In this document: piece after piece, positions 27,480 to 36,768 of the stretch
Position numbering within the stretch: position 1 is the first letter of the stretch
How the letters are laid out: each line of letters begins with the position of its first letter
Assembly: GCF_003814705.1 (NCBI RefSeq)
Contig: NZ_RKRA01000001.1
Coordinates: 3,292,776-3,356,775, forward strand
Source of the DNA: Georgenia muralis
Lineage (GTDB): Bacteria; Actinomycetota; Actinomycetes; Actinomycetales; Actinomycetaceae
Length of the DNA stretch: 64,000 bases
Reading direction: 5' to 3'
The notes under the pieces: generated by a model
The model's database searches: none
What the model was told of the DNA's origin: nothing
Seen by the model: only the letters and a program-made list of their open reading frames with translations
Program-made: the position numbers and the translations under genes

Positions 27480-29269
27480 GCCACCGGGGACGCGGGACCC
27501 CCGGGCGCCGGCTCGGCCGGTGCGTCCACGCCGGCCTCCTTGCGCTGCTCGGGGGTGATGGGCGCGGGCGCCCGCGTGAGCGGGTCGTACCCGCCGCCGG
27601 ACTTGGGGAAGGCGATGACGTCGCGGATGGAGTCCGAGTGCGTCAGGAGCGAGACGATCCGGTCCCAGCCGAACGCGATGCCGCCGTGCGGCGGGGCCCC
27701 GAACTTGAACGCGTCGAGGAGGAAGCCGAACTTCTCCTGCGCCTCCGCCTCACCGATGCCCATGACCGCGAAGACCCGCTCCTGGACGTCGCGGCGGTGG
27801 ATACGGATGGAGCCGCCACCGATCTCGTTGCCGTTGCAGACGATGTCGTACGCGTACGCCAGGGCCTCCCCCGGGCTCTCCTCGAACCGGTCGACCCACT
27901 CCGGCGTCGGGGAGGTGAAGGCGTGGTGGACGGCGGTCCAGGCGCTGTGGCCCAGGTCGACGTCGTCGTCCTCGCCCGTCGGCTTGAACAGGGGGGCGTC
28001 GACGATCCACACGAAGGACCACGCGTTCTCGTCGATGAGCCCGACCCGCCGGCCGATCTCCAGCCGGGTGGCGCCGAGGAGCGCCCGGGCGTCGGAGGCG
28101 CGGCCCGCGGCGAAGAAGACGTTGTCACCCGGCTGGGCGCCGACCGCCTCGGCCAGCCCCGTCCGCTCGGCCTCGGAGATGTTCTTGGCCACGGGCCCGC
28201 CGAGGGTGCCGTCCTCGCCGATCGTCACGTACGCCAGACCCTTGGCGCCGCGGGACCTGGCCCAGTCCTGCCACGCGTCGAAGGTCCGGCGCGGCTGCGA
28301 GGCGCCGCCCGGCATGACGACGGCGCCGACGTAGGGGCTCTGGAACACCCGGAACGGGGTGTCCTTGAAGTACTCGGTGAGGTCGGTCAGCTCCAGGCCG
28401 AAGCGCAGGTCCGGCTTGTCGGTGCCGTAGCGGCGCATGGCCTCGAGGTAGGTCATCCGCGGGATGGGGCGGTCGATCTCGTGGCCGACGAGGCGCCACA
28501 GCTCGGCCAGGACCTGCTCGGCAACGGCGATGACGTCGTCCTGGTCCACGAAGCTCATCTCGACGTCGAGCTGGGTGAACTCGGGCTGGCGGTCGGCGCG
28601 GAAGTCCTCGTCGCGGTAGCAGCGCGCGATCTGGTAGTAGCGCTCCATGCCGGCGACCATGAGCAGCTGCTTGAACAGCTGCGGCGACTGCGGCAGGGCG
28701 TACCAGGAGCCCGGCGAGAGTCGCGCCGGCACGAGGAAGTCGCGCGCCCCCTCCGGGGTGGACCGCGTCAGCGTGGGTGTCTCGATCTCGACGAAGCCCT
28801 GGTCGTCCAGGACCCGGCGGGCGGCCTGGTTGACCTTGGCGCGCAGCCGCAGCGCGTGCGACGGCGCCTTCCGGCGCAGGTCCAGGTAGCGGTAGCGCAG
28901 GCGCGCCTCCTCCCCCACCTGACCGGCGTCCTCGGCGTGCTCGGAGACCTGGAAGGGCAGCGCGGCGGCGGTGTTGAGGACCTCGACGTCGGCCGCGATG
29001 ACCTCGATCCCGCCGGTGGGCAGGTTGGGGTTCGCGTTGCCCTCGGGCCGCCGGGCGACCTCCCCGGTCACCTGGAGGACGAACTCGCTGCGCAGCTCGT
29101 GGGCGACCGCCTCGTCACGGATGACCACCTGCGCGATGCCCGAGGCGTCGCGCAGGTCGATGAAGGCGACGCCGCCGTGGTCGCGGCGGCGGTCGACCCA
29201 GCCGGCCAGGGTCACGGTGGTGCCGATGTCGGAGGCGCGCAGGGATCCTGCCGCGTGGGTGCGGAGCAC
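27476..29269 (-). CDS. aspS: aspartate--tRNA(Asp/Asn) ligase, probably non-discriminating
   Basis: Charges tRNA-Asp. 597 residues of the bacterial type: OB-fold anticodon domain, class II core ([39 protein letters not shown] visible in pieces), GAD insertion domain, and [10 protein letters not shown] near the end. In the anticodon domain [15 protein letters not shown] puts His at residue 31; His at this site marks non-discriminating enzymes that also charge tRNA-Asn, whereas discriminating ones such as E. coli have Leu. That implies a GatCAB amidotransferase elsewhere in the genome. GTG start (29267-29269) with GGAAGGA upstream. Confidence 0.95.
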   Translation of the reverse strand: MLRTHAAGSLRASDIGTTVTLAGWVDRRRDHGGVAFIDLRDASGIAQVVIRDEAVAHELRSEFVLQVTGEVARRPEGNANPNLPTGGIEVIAADVEVLNTAAALPFQVSEHAEDAGQVGEEARLRYRYLDLRRKAPSHALRLRAKVNQAARRVLDDQGFVEIETPTLTRSTPEGARDFLVPARLSPGSWYALPQSPQLFKQLLMVAGMERYYQIARCYRDEDFRADRQPEFTQLDVEMSFVDQDDVIAVAEQVLAELWRLVGHEIDRPIPRMTYLEAMRRYGTDKPDLRFGLELTDLTEYFKDTPFRVFQSPYVGAVVMPGGASQPRRTFDAWQDWARSRGAKGLAYVTIGEDGTLGGPVAKNISEAERTGLAEAVGAQPGDNVFFAAGRASDARALLGATRLEIGRRVGLIDENAWSFVWIVDAPLFKPTGEDDDVDLGHSAWTAVHHAFTSPTPEWVDRFEESPGEALAYAYDIVCNGNEIGGGSIRIHRRDVQERVFAVMGIGEAEAQEKFGFLLDAFKFGAPPHGGIAFGWDRIVSLLTHSDSIRDVIAFPKSGGGYDPLTRAPAPITPEQRKEAGVDAPAEPAPGGPASPVA

Positions 29270-29322
29270 GGGGTTCCTTCCGGGTAGACGGGCGCACCGC
29301 TAGACGGGCGGGCGCTCCGACG

Positions 29323-29328
29323 ATCCTA
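29323..29328 (-). promoter_or_regulatory. candidate aspS -10 box
   Basis: TAGGAT on the minus strand, about 53 bases before the aspS GTG. Unlike several neighbours this gene then has a normal leader and ribosome-binding site. No clear -35. Confidence 0.45.
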
Positions 29329-29374
29329 GTGTCGGCGGCCGGGGGTGCCAGGCCGCGGCGGCGACGTGCCGCGG

Positions 29375-29475
29375 GAGCCTCGGTTCCGTGTGTGCCTCGC
29401 TTCCGCGTGCGCCTCCGTTCCGCAGGCGCCTCCGTTCCGCGGGCGCCTCCGTTCCGCAGGCGCCTCGGCGTCCGT
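29375..29475. repeat. 17-nt tandem repeat upstream of the MFS gene
   Basis: Consecutive 17-nt units GCGCCTCCGTTCCGCAG at 29409-29425, 29426-29442 and 29443-29459 are nearly identical, with more degenerate copies on both sides (29375-29408 and 29460-29475). The array fills the aspS/MFS divergent gap just before the MFS start. Confidence 0.65.
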
Positions 29476-29487
29476 CATGATTCCCCG

Positions 29488-30954
29488 GTGAGCGAGCGGC
29501 GGCCGGCTACGGCGACGACGACGGGCGGCCCCGACGTCGTGCGGCTGCTCCTGGTCGCCTCCGTCTCGCTCATCACCCTGGTCGCGTTCGAGAACCTCGC
29601 GGTGACCACGGTGATGCCGAGCGTCGCGGCGGACCTCGACGGGCTCCGGCTCTACGCGGTGGCCTCCGGCGCGCCGCTGGCGGCGCAGCTCGTCGCGACC
29701 GCCGTCGGGGGCGCGTGGTCCGACGCCCGCGGTCCGCGCGGCGCGCTCGTCGGCGGGGTCCTGCTGTTCTGCGCGGGGCTGGTCGTGGCCGGCCTGGCGC
29801 CCGGCATGGAGGTCCTGGCCGCCGGCCGGGCCGTACAGGGGTTCGGCGGCGGGCTGCTCATCGTCCCGCTGTACGTGCTGGTCGGCTCGATGGTGCCGGC
29901 GCCGCGGCAGCCGAGGTTCTTCGCCGCCTTCGCCGTGGCCTGGGTGTTCCCCGGCCTCGTGGGTCCGGGGATCGCGGGGTTCGTCGCCCAGGAGTGGTCG
30001 TGGCGATGGGTCTTCCTCGCCGTGCCGGTGCTCACCCTCGGTGCCTCGGTCGTGCTCCTGCCGCTGCTGCGGCACCTGCCCGGTCAGCCCGACCGGCCCG
30101 ACGAGGCCCGTCCGCGGGCACGGCGGCTGGTGGTCGCCGCCACCGGGGCGGGGCTCGCGGCGGCGGCCCTGCAGGTCGCCGGTGCCGACGGCGGCGCGGC
30201 GGGCCTGCTCCTCGCCGTCGCCGGGGGGGCGGTCCTCGTCCTCACGCTCCCGGTCCTCCTGCCGGCCGGGACGGTGCGGCTGCGCGCCGGGGTGCCCTCC
30301 GCCGTCGCGACCCGCGGGCTCCTCAACGCCACGTTCCTCAGCGCCGAGACGTTCCTGCCGCTGCTCCTCGTGCGCGAGCACGGGTGGTCCGTGGCCCAGG
30401 CCGGCCTGGTCCTCACCGTCGCGTCGGTCACCTGGGCGACCGGCTCGTGGATCCAGGGCCGGGTCAGCGACGAGGAGCTGCGCCGCCGTCTGCTCTGGGT
30501 GGGGCCGCTGACGCTCGCCCTGGGCACCCTCGTCACCGCCGGGGCCACGGTCGAGGGGGCACCGGGGTGGGTGGTGGTCGTGGGCTGGACGATCGCCGGG
30601 GGCGGGATGGGCCTGGTGTTCCCCGCGGTCAGCGTCCTGGTCCTCCAGCGCACGCCCGCGCACCGGCACGGCCGGATCAGCTCCTCGCTCCAGGTCGCCG
30701 ACGCCCTCGGGGCCGCGCTGGGGCTGGCCGCGTCGGGCGGGCTGTTCATCGCGCTCGTGGGGCGGGGCGGCACGCTCGCGTACCTCGCTGGGCTCCTCCT
30801 CGCCGTCGTGGTGGCGCTCCTGGCCACGCTGGCGGGGGCACGGGCTGGGCAGCGCGGCGAGGACGAGACCGACGACCCGCCCGGCGGGTCCGAGCGGCGC
30901 GTCGCCGACGACGCGGACCTCCCCGCGGACGGCGCCCCGCTCCCGGGCGGCTGA
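29488..30954 (+). CDS. major facilitator superfamily transporter, drug-export type
   Basis: 488 residues, about 14 hydrophobic segments. The first helix (LITLVAFENLAVTTVMPSVAADL) and loop motif A-like GAWSDARGPRGALVGG fit the DHA2/EmrB-like multidrug exporter group. PALWGPGIAG-type motif C is replaced by FPGLVGPGIAGFVAQEWSWRWVF, normal for the group. GTG 29488-29490 is chosen; upstream sequence is the 17-nt repeat array. CATGAT six bases before the GTG may be a -10 of a leaderless mRNA. Substrate unknown. Ends in an acidic/charged tail of about 35 residues. Confidence 0.87.
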   Translation: MSERRPATATTTGGPDVVRLLLVASVSLITLVAFENLAVTTVMPSVAADLDGLRLYAVASGAPLAAQLVATAVGGAWSDARGPRGALVGGVLLFCAGLVVAGLAPGMEVLAAGRAVQGFGGGLLIVPLYVLVGSMVPAPRQPRFFAAFAVAWVFPGLVGPGIAGFVAQEWSWRWVFLAVPVLTLGASVVLLPLLRHLPGQPDRPDEARPRARRLVVAATGAGLAAAALQVAGADGGAAGLLLAVAGGAVLVLTLPVLLPAGTVRLRAGVPSAVATRGLLNATFLSAETFLPLLLVREHGWSVAQAGLVLTVASVTWATGSWIQGRVSDEELRRRLLWVGPLTLALGTLVTAGATVEGAPGWVVVVGWTIAGGGMGLVFPAVSVLVLQRTPAHRHGRISSSLQVADALGAALGLAASGGLFIALVGRGGTLAYLAGLLLAVVVALLATLAGARAGQRGEDETDDPPGGSERRVADDADLPADGAPLPGG

Positions 30955-31171
30955 GCAGCCAGGACGGGTGCGGGACCTTGTGCCCAAGGTCACCGCTGCT
31001 CGCTCCTGCGGTCTCGAGGGGCCTCCGGGTAGGCTGGGACCTCCTGGAGTGCTCTCCCGCCCAGGCCCTGAAGCGGATGTTGTCGCAACTGTGTGGGCCC
31101 ATCGCGGAGGGCTCGCCGCCGACCTGGCGGTGCCGCCCCACTCCGTTCGACGATGGGTTTCCCCTGTGACG
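30955..31171 (+). other. long leader or intergenic region before the DEAD-box helicase gene
   Basis: 217 bases with no gene. It holds a TAGGCT (31030-31035) that matches the -10 seen elsewhere, without a -35. If used, the helicase mRNA would have a leader of roughly 130 nt, in line with the long regulated leaders of cold-shock helicases. The frame is open through this region but lacks helicase similarity. Confidence 0.4.
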
Positions 31172-33106
31172 ATGAACGACTTTGCCCTTTCGCGCCCCGA
31201 GGCGGCTGACGACGCCCTGTTCGAGGCGCTGGAGATCTCCGACGCCGTGGCGTCCGCCGACCAGGCCGGTGCTCCCGCCGAGGCCGCTCCCGCCGAGACC
31301 GCTCCCGCGGCGGCGGCACCGCTCGCCAAGGCGGCGGTGACCTTCGCCGACCTCGGCCTGCCGGACGACCTGCTCGCGGCGATCGAGGACCTCGGCTTCA
31401 CGGTGCCGACCGACATCCAGGCCGAGGCCATCCCGGTGCTGCTCTCCGGCCGCGACGTCGTCGGCGTGGCCCAGACCGGCACGGGCAAGACCGCCGCCTT
31501 CGGGCTGCCGCTGCTCGAGGCGGTCGACGCGTGGGAGCGCTCGGTGCAGGCCCTGGTGCTCACGCCCACCCGCGAGCTCGCCATGCAGGTCTCGGACGCC
31601 ATCGCGTCCTTCGCCCACCGCACCAAGAACCTCACCGTGCTGCCGGTCTACGGCGGCTCGAGCTACATCCCGCAGCTGCGCGCCCTCAAGGACGGCGCGC
31701 AGGTCGTGGTCGGCACCCCCGGCCGCGTGATGGACCTCATCGAGCGCCGCAGCCTGGACCTCTCGGGCGTGCGGTTCCTCGTCCTGGACGAGGCCGACGA
31801 GATGCTGCGCATGGGCTTCGCCGAGGACGTCGAGCAGATCGCCTCCCACGTCCCGGCCGGCCGCCGCACCGCGCTGTTCTCCGCCACCATGCCCGCGGCC
31901 ATCAAGCGCGTGGCCGACACCCACCTCACCGACCCGGTGCGCGTGGCCGTCACCCGGCCGGCGTCCACCACAGCCACCGTGCGCCAGACGTACGCCGTCG
32001 TGCCGTTCCGCCACAAGGTGGGTGCGCTCGCCCGCGTGCTGGCCACCACCGAGGCCGACGCGGCGATCGTCTTCGTCCGCACCAAGGGCACCGTCGAGGA
32101 CGTCGCCATCGAGCTCGCCGGCCGGGGGATCTCCGCCGCCGGTCTGTCCGGCGACGTCCCGCAGAAGGAGCGCGAGAGGCTCGTCGAGCGGCTGCGCAAC
32201 GGCACGCTGGACGTCCTCGTGGCCACCGACGTCGCTGCCCGCGGCCTCGACGTCGAGCGCATCGGCCTGGTCGTGAACTTCGACGTGCCCCGTGAGGCCG
32301 ACTCCTACGTCCACCGCATCGGCCGCACCGGCCGCGCCGGTCGGACCGGGACGGCCCTGACCTTCCTCACCCCGCGTGAGCGCGGGCAGCTCCGCCAGAT
32401 CGAGAAGCTCACCGGCTCCACCCTCGAGGAGGTCACGCTCCCGACGCCGGCGGACGTCTCCGCGCACCGAGCCGGCAAGCTCTTCGGCCAGGTCGCCGAA
32501 CGCCGCGGTGCCGGCCGCCTGGAGATGTACCGCGAGGCGCTGAGCGCGCACGTCGAGGAGACCGGTGCCGACCTGCTCGAGGTCGCCGCCGCTCTCGTGG
32601 CCCTGTCCGTCGGTGACGAGGGTCCGCAGCGCCGTGACGACGAGGACGACCGCCCGCGCACTCGTCGCGAGGAGGCCGTGGACGACGAGGGCACCTTCGT
32701 CGCCGCCCGCTTCGACGAGGGCCACACGTCCAAGCACGGGACCCGCGGCCCGGCCGAGCGTGGCGGCCGCCGCCAGCGCATCGCCGGTACCCGCTACCGC
32801 GTCGAGGTCGGGCACAAGGACGGCGTCCAGCCCGGCGCGATCGTCGGTGCGATCACCGGTGAGGGCGGCCTGCGCGGCTCCGACCTGGGCAAGATCGACA
32901 TCTTCCCCAGCTTCTCGCTCGTGGAGATCTCCGGGGACCTCTCCCCCGAGTCGGCCCGTCGCATCGGGGCCGCCAAGGTGGCCGGCCGGCCGCTGAAGAT
33001 CCGCCCGGACGACGGCCCGCGCGCCGCCCGGCCAGCGAAGCGGGAGCACGACCGTCCCGAGCGTCGGCCCTCGCGGCCGGTCGGCCCCGCCCGCCGCCCC
33101 CGCTGA
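31172..33106 (+). CDS. deaD: DEAD-box ATP-dependent RNA helicase (DeaD/CsdA type)
   Basis: Unwinds structured RNA in ribosome assembly and cold adaptation. 644 residues: Ala/Glu-rich N-terminus, Q-motif VPTDIQAEAI, AQTGTGKT, PTRELAMQ, TPGRVMD, DEADEMLRMGF, SATMP, VATDVAARGLDVE and HRIGRTGRAGR, then a charged linker, a DbpA-type RNA-binding domain (YRVEVGHKDGVQPGAIVGAI, IDIFPSFSLVEI) at about 535-605, and a basic Arg/Pro tail. ATG at 31172 is taken; GTG at 31166 would add two residues. Neither has a clear ribosome-binding site. Followed by a very strong terminator. Confidence 0.95.
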   Translation: MNDFALSRPEAADDALFEALEISDAVASADQAGAPAEAAPAETAPAAAAPLAKAAVTFADLGLPDDLLAAIEDLGFTVPTDIQAEAIPVLLSGRDVVGVAQTGTGKTAAFGLPLLEAVDAWERSVQALVLTPTRELAMQVSDAIASFAHRTKNLTVLPVYGGSSYIPQLRALKDGAQVVVGTPGRVMDLIERRSLDLSGVRFLVLDEADEMLRMGFAEDVEQIASHVPAGRRTALFSATMPAAIKRVADTHLTDPVRVAVTRPASTTATVRQTYAVVPFRHKVGALARVLATTEADAAIVFVRTKGTVEDVAIELAGRGISAAGLSGDVPQKERERLVERLRNGTLDVLVATDVAARGLDVERIGLVVNFDVPREADSYVHRIGRTGRAGRTGTALTFLTPRERGQLRQIEKLTGSTLEEVTLPTPADVSAHRAGKLFGQVAERRGAGRLEMYREALSAHVEETGADLLEVAAALVALSVGDEGPQRRDDEDDRPRTRREEAVDDEGTFVAARFDEGHTSKHGTRGPAERGGRRQRIAGTRYRVEVGHKDGVQPGAIVGAITGEGGLRGSDLGKIDIFPSFSLVEISGDLSPESARRIGAAKVAGRPLKIRPDDGPRAARPAKREHDRPERRPSRPVGPARRPR

Positions 33107-33190
33107 GCCGTCGGCACCGGTCCCGAGCTCTGCTCGTCTGGTCGCTCGTAGCAGCCACCTGAGCAGACTCGTCGAGGGACGGACGGCGCC

Positions 33191-33242
33191 CGGCACGACG
33201 ACGAAGGCCCACCCGACTGGGTGGGCCTTCGTCGTCGTGCCG
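33191..33242. terminator. bidirectional terminator between deaD and the GTPase pair
   Basis: Perfect 24-bp inverted repeat (33191-33214 with 33219-33242) around the tetraloop GACT; the arm begins CGGCACGACGACGAAGGCCC. It lies 85 bases past the deaD stop and 87 past the GTPase stop on the other strand. No U-run on either side. Confidence 0.9.
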
Positions 33243-33328
33243 GGGCGGTCCGTGCACGGACGCCGCTGGTTGCGAAGCGCGAGCCTGCAGATTCCGACAC
33301 CGCGCCGCCGACGCCCGGTCCGGCAGTG

Positions 33329-35011
33329 TCAGCGCGCGAGCGACGTCAGCTCGCGCCAGAACCGCGCGAAGTCGGCGAGCTCACCCTCGAGGGGCTCGAC
33401 CACCTGCTCACGCACGGTCGCGGCGACCACCTCGCGCAGGCGTCGGGCCACCCGGCGGGACCGCCTGCGCGCCCCGACACGCGCGGCGACGCCGCCCACG
33501 AGCGCGAGCAGCAGTCCCACGACCACCCCGCCGCCGAGCAGCACGGTCGGCCACGGCAGCGGGCCGGCCACCGGGGTCTCCGGCGCCGGGAGCTGGAGGT
33601 AACCCATCACAGCGAGCGCCGCCAGCCACAGGCCGCCGGCGATGGCCGCGGCGAGGAAGAGCCACTGGAGGAACCCCAGCACCCGCCACCAGGCGGGGCG
33701 CCGGGTCTGCTCGAGCTCGGCCGCGCCGACCTGCTGGTCGAGGGAGTCCACGAGCGCCGGTACGCGGGCCTCGGTGTCCTGCAGGACGTCCGCCCGCCAG
33801 GAGTCCGGCAGGTGCCGCGTGGCCGTGGACGCCATCGCGTGCGCGGCCGAGCGCACCGCGGCCTCCTGCACCGGCGTCGGTCCGGGCAGGGAGGTGCGCG
33901 CCAGGCGCGCCTCGGGCGCCTGCTTCTCCAGGTGCAGGCGGCGCATCGGGTCCGGCCGCAGCCGGGCCAGCCAGCGCACGGGGGGCCAGCCCACGTGCCG
34001 GCGCGCGGCCCTGACGTAGCTGCCGCGGACGGCGTCCTGCACGGCGTCCACCCCGGCGGCGCGGGCCGCGGCCTCGATGAGCCGGGCGCTCTGGCGCGGC
34101 TCCACGCCCGTCACGGGCTCCCCGTCCGGGGTCACCTCGGCGGCGCGGAGCAGGTGCGCCGCGGCCGTGCGCACGTCCGCGGCCAGGCGCAGCTGGGCGG
34201 CCCGGGTCGAGGCGACGACGGAGTCGATCCGCTCGCGCAGCTCGGCCACCCCCTCGCCGGTGCGTGCGGAGACCGGCAGGACGGGCACCCCGCGCAGACC
34301 GTCGCGCGCGAGGATGCCCGCGAGGTCGCGGAGGATCCCCTCCCGCTCCCCCGGCTCGAGGGTGTCCACCTGGTTGAGGACGACGACGGTGACGTCGGCG
34401 TGCGCGGCCATCGGGGCGAGGTAGTCGCGGTGGACGATCGCGTCGGCGTACTTCTGCGGGTCCAGGACCCACACAAGGACGTCGACGGCCGAGGCCATGC
34501 GCGAGGCGATGCGGCGGTGGTCCTCCGCGGTGGAGTCGATGTCGGGCAGGTCGAGGAGCACCAGCCCGTCCGGGCTCGCCGTCGACGCGCGCCGGGCGGG
34601 CAGACGGCGCAGGGCCGCGTCGGCGTCGGCGGCTCCGTCGCCGGCACGGGTACGGTCGGGCACGCCGAGCCAGTCGAGCAGGTCGCCGGCGTCGTCCGGG
34701 CCCCACACCGCCGCCAGCGGCCGGGCCGTCGTGGGCCGGGTGGCCGCGACCCGCGAGACCGGCCGCCCGACGAGGGCGTTGAACAGCGAGGACTTCCCCG
34801 ACCCCGTCGCGCCGAGCAGGGCCACGACCGTCCGGCCGGCGGCGAGGTTCTGGCGCTGGTCGGCGCGCAGGACGAGGGACCGGGCGCCCTCGACGACGTT
34901 CGAGGGCAGGTGCGGCTCACCGATGCCGACGGCGGAGCGCAGCGTGGCGAGGTCCTGCGGGAGCGTCGCGGCGTGGTCGACCTCGCGGCGCCGGCGGAGC
35001 ATCGCGCTCAC
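33329..35011 (-). CDS. dynamin-like / 50S-GTPase-fold membrane GTPase (second of pair)
   Basis: 560 residues. G1 LLGATGSGKSS at 66-75, switch threonines in TRPTT (91-95), G3-like DLPDID (154-159), G4-like VLNQVD (211-216), then a helical region, two membrane helices near 440-465 and 480-505, and a basic C-terminal helix. G3 has DxPD where most GTPases have DxxG, and G4 is NQxD in place of NKxD. The pairing with another GTPase and terminal membrane segments recall bacterial dynamin-like pairs (DynA/DynB of Streptomyces), but the true subfamily is uncertain. Start overlaps the first GTPase stop (ATGA). Confidence 0.78.
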   Translation of the reverse strand: MSAMLRRRREVDHAATLPQDLATLRSAVGIGEPHLPSNVVEGARSLVLRADQRQNLAAGRTVVALLGATGSGKSSLFNALVGRPVSRVAATRPTTARPLAAVWGPDDAGDLLDWLGVPDRTRAGDGAADADAALRRLPARRASTASPDGLVLLDLPDIDSTAEDHRRIASRMASAVDVLVWVLDPQKYADAIVHRDYLAPMAAHADVTVVVLNQVDTLEPGEREGILRDLAGILARDGLRGVPVLPVSARTGEGVAELRERIDSVVASTRAAQLRLAADVRTAAAHLLRAAEVTPDGEPVTGVEPRQSARLIEAAARAAGVDAVQDAVRGSYVRAARRHVGWPPVRWLARLRPDPMRRLHLEKQAPEARLARTSLPGPTPVQEAAVRSAAHAMASTATRHLPDSWRADVLQDTEARVPALVDSLDQQVGAAELEQTRRPAWWRVLGFLQWLFLAAAIAGGLWLAALAVMGYLQLPAPETPVAGPLPWPTVLLGGGVVVGLLLALVGGVAARVGARRRSRRVARRLREVVAATVREQVVEPLEGELADFARFWRELTSLAR

Positions 35012-36768
35012 AGGCCCGCCTCCGCCCGGCGGGCGGCCCGCACGGCGGTGACCGCCGCGCCGATCCGGTCCGTCGCCGACGGGTCGATCTCCAGCGTGGC
35101 CAGCGCCTGCCGGTACGCCTCGGCCTGGTCGGCGAGGAACTGGCCGGCACGGGTGTGGAGGTCGTCGCGGGCGTTCTTCGTCATCTTCCGCACCGCGTCG
35201 TCACCGAAGACCGCCTCCAGGAGCTTCTGCGCCACGACGGCGGTGCCGCCGGCGATGGCGATCTCGGCGCCGGTCAGGCCGGCCGTCGAGGCGAACATGA
35301 CGATCATGAGCGCGATGCCCAGGCCGTTGACGCCGAAGGAGAGCATCCGGGCGGTGAACCGCTTGTCGGCGCCCTCGTCCCGCACCATCGCCAGCAGCCC
35401 CGACTGCCAGCCGCGCACCTGCGCGGAGGCGGCGTCGTAGAGCTCGGCCTCGGGGGCGAGGGACGCGGTCGCGGTGGCGAGGACGCCGCGGGCGCCCGGC
35501 TCGCGGCGCCACGCGTGGTCGACGTCGGCGGCGGCCCGTTCGGCCTCGGCCACGAGGACGGTCTGCAGACCCGTCTCGATGGCCTCCTCGACCTGCTCGG
35601 TGGGGACCGGCCGGCCCCGGAAGAAGCTGCCGATCCGGTCGCGCAGGCGGCCCACCTGGGCCTCGACGGACCGGAAGAACTCACCGGTGCCGACGAACTC
35701 CTGCCACCGGGCCAGGACCTCGCCGCGGAGCATGGCCCCGTCGGCGGTGGCGGTCATGATGCGGTGGTGCGCCTGGGCGTAGGCCTCGTCGACCCGCCCG
35801 GCGAGCTGGACGAGGGCGGCGGTCTGGGCGTGCGTGCCCTCCGCGACGAGGGTGGCGCGGCCCAGCGCGGCGTCGACGGCGCCGCCGAGGGTCTGACGCG
35901 CGACGGAGGCCCGCGATCCGGCGTCGGCGGCGATGCCGTGCAGCCACCCCTGCAGGGCGGCGACGTCGGCGCCGGGGAGGAGGCCGTCCGGGCCGAGCAC
36001 GGTCTCGCCGATGACGAAGAGCGGGGCCCGGCCCAGGCCCTCCTCCTCCAGCCGCTCGGCCAGGTCGTGGCGCACCTCGGCGCTCACGCCGGCGGGGACG
36101 CGGTCCAGGACGACGGCCACGACGATCCGGCGGTCGGCGGCCTCGGTGAGCAGCGCCCACGGGACCGCGTCGCCGTAGCGCGCAGCCGTCGTGACGAAGA
36201 CCCACAGGTCGGCCGCCGCGAGGAGCTGGCCGGCGAGCTGGCGGTTCTCGCTGACGACGGAGTCGATGTCCGGGGCGTCGAGCAGTGCCAGGCCCGGCGG
36301 CAGGGCGGCGGAGGCCCGCAGCTCGATCTCGTGGCCGGCCGTCCCCGTGGCCGGGCTCGGCGGGGCGCCCGGTCCCACGTGCACGCGGGCGAGGCCGGGC
36401 AGGATCCGGTCGTCGGTGAACCAGGCGGCGTCGTCGGGGTGGTGGACGAGGAGCGGCCGGCGGGTGGTGGGGCGGATCGCGGAGGCCGCCGTGACCTGCT
36501 CGCGCAGGAGCGCGTTGACGAGGGTCGACTTCCCCGCCCCGGTGGACCCGCCGACGACGGCGAGCAGCGGCGCCTCGAGCTGCTCGTAGCGCGGGATGAC
36601 GTAGTCGGAGAGCTGGTCGAGCACCTCCTGGCGGTCCTGTCGCGCGAGCGCGGCGCCCTCGACGTCGAGCGGCAGGTGCACGCCGCGCAGGATCTCGCGC
36701 AGCTCGCCCAGGGCGCCGAGGACCGCGCGAGCGCCGTCGCCCGTCCCCGAGGGCAGGGTCAGGCTCAT
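35008..36768 (-). CDS. dynamin-like membrane GTPase (first of pair)
   Basis: 586 residues. G1 VVGGSTGAGKSTLVNALL at 71-88, RPTTRRP near 99-105, G3-like LLDAPDIDSV at 162-171, and at the expected G4 site VVLDRVPAG (219-227), which lacks the NKxD signature. A long helical middle leads to a hydrophobic pair (about 470-510, GLGIALMIVMFASTAGL) and a C-terminal helix. It likely binds GTP, cooperates with its neighbour and acts at the membrane, but loss of NKxD could relax base choice. ATG overlaps the hisS stop (ATGA), so the order is hisS then the two GTPases. Confidence 0.78.
   Translation of the reverse strand: MSLTLPSGTGDGARAVLGALGELREILRGVHLPLDVEGAALARQDRQEVLDQLSDYVIPRYEQLEAPLLAVVGGSTGAGKSTLVNALLREQVTAASAIRPTTRRPLLVHHPDDAAWFTDDRILPGLARVHVGPGAPPSPATGTAGHEIELRASAALPPGLALLDAPDIDSVVSENRQLAGQLLAAADLWVFVTTAARYGDAVPWALLTEAADRRIVVAVVLDRVPAGVSAEVRHDLAERLEEEGLGRAPLFVIGETVLGPDGLLPGADVAALQGWLHGIAADAGSRASVARQTLGGAVDAALGRATLVAEGTHAQTAALVQLAGRVDEAYAQAHHRIMTATADGAMLRGEVLARWQEFVGTGEFFRSVEAQVGRLRDRIGSFFRGRPVPTEQVEEAIETGLQTVLVAEAERAAADVDHAWRREPGARGVLATATASLAPEAELYDAASAQVRGWQSGLLAMVRDEGADKRFTARMLSFGVNGLGIALMIVMFASTAGLTGAEIAIAGGTAVVAQKLLEAVFGDDAVRKMTKNARDDLHTRAGQFLADQAEAYRQALATLEIDPSATDRIGAAVTAVRAARRAEAGL

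Noticed and set aside
29329-29487. N-terminal extension of the MFS transporter made of the 17-nt repeats
   Set aside because: The reading frame through the array gives Arg/Ala/Ser-rich sequence unlike exporters; GTG 29488 is close to the first helix.
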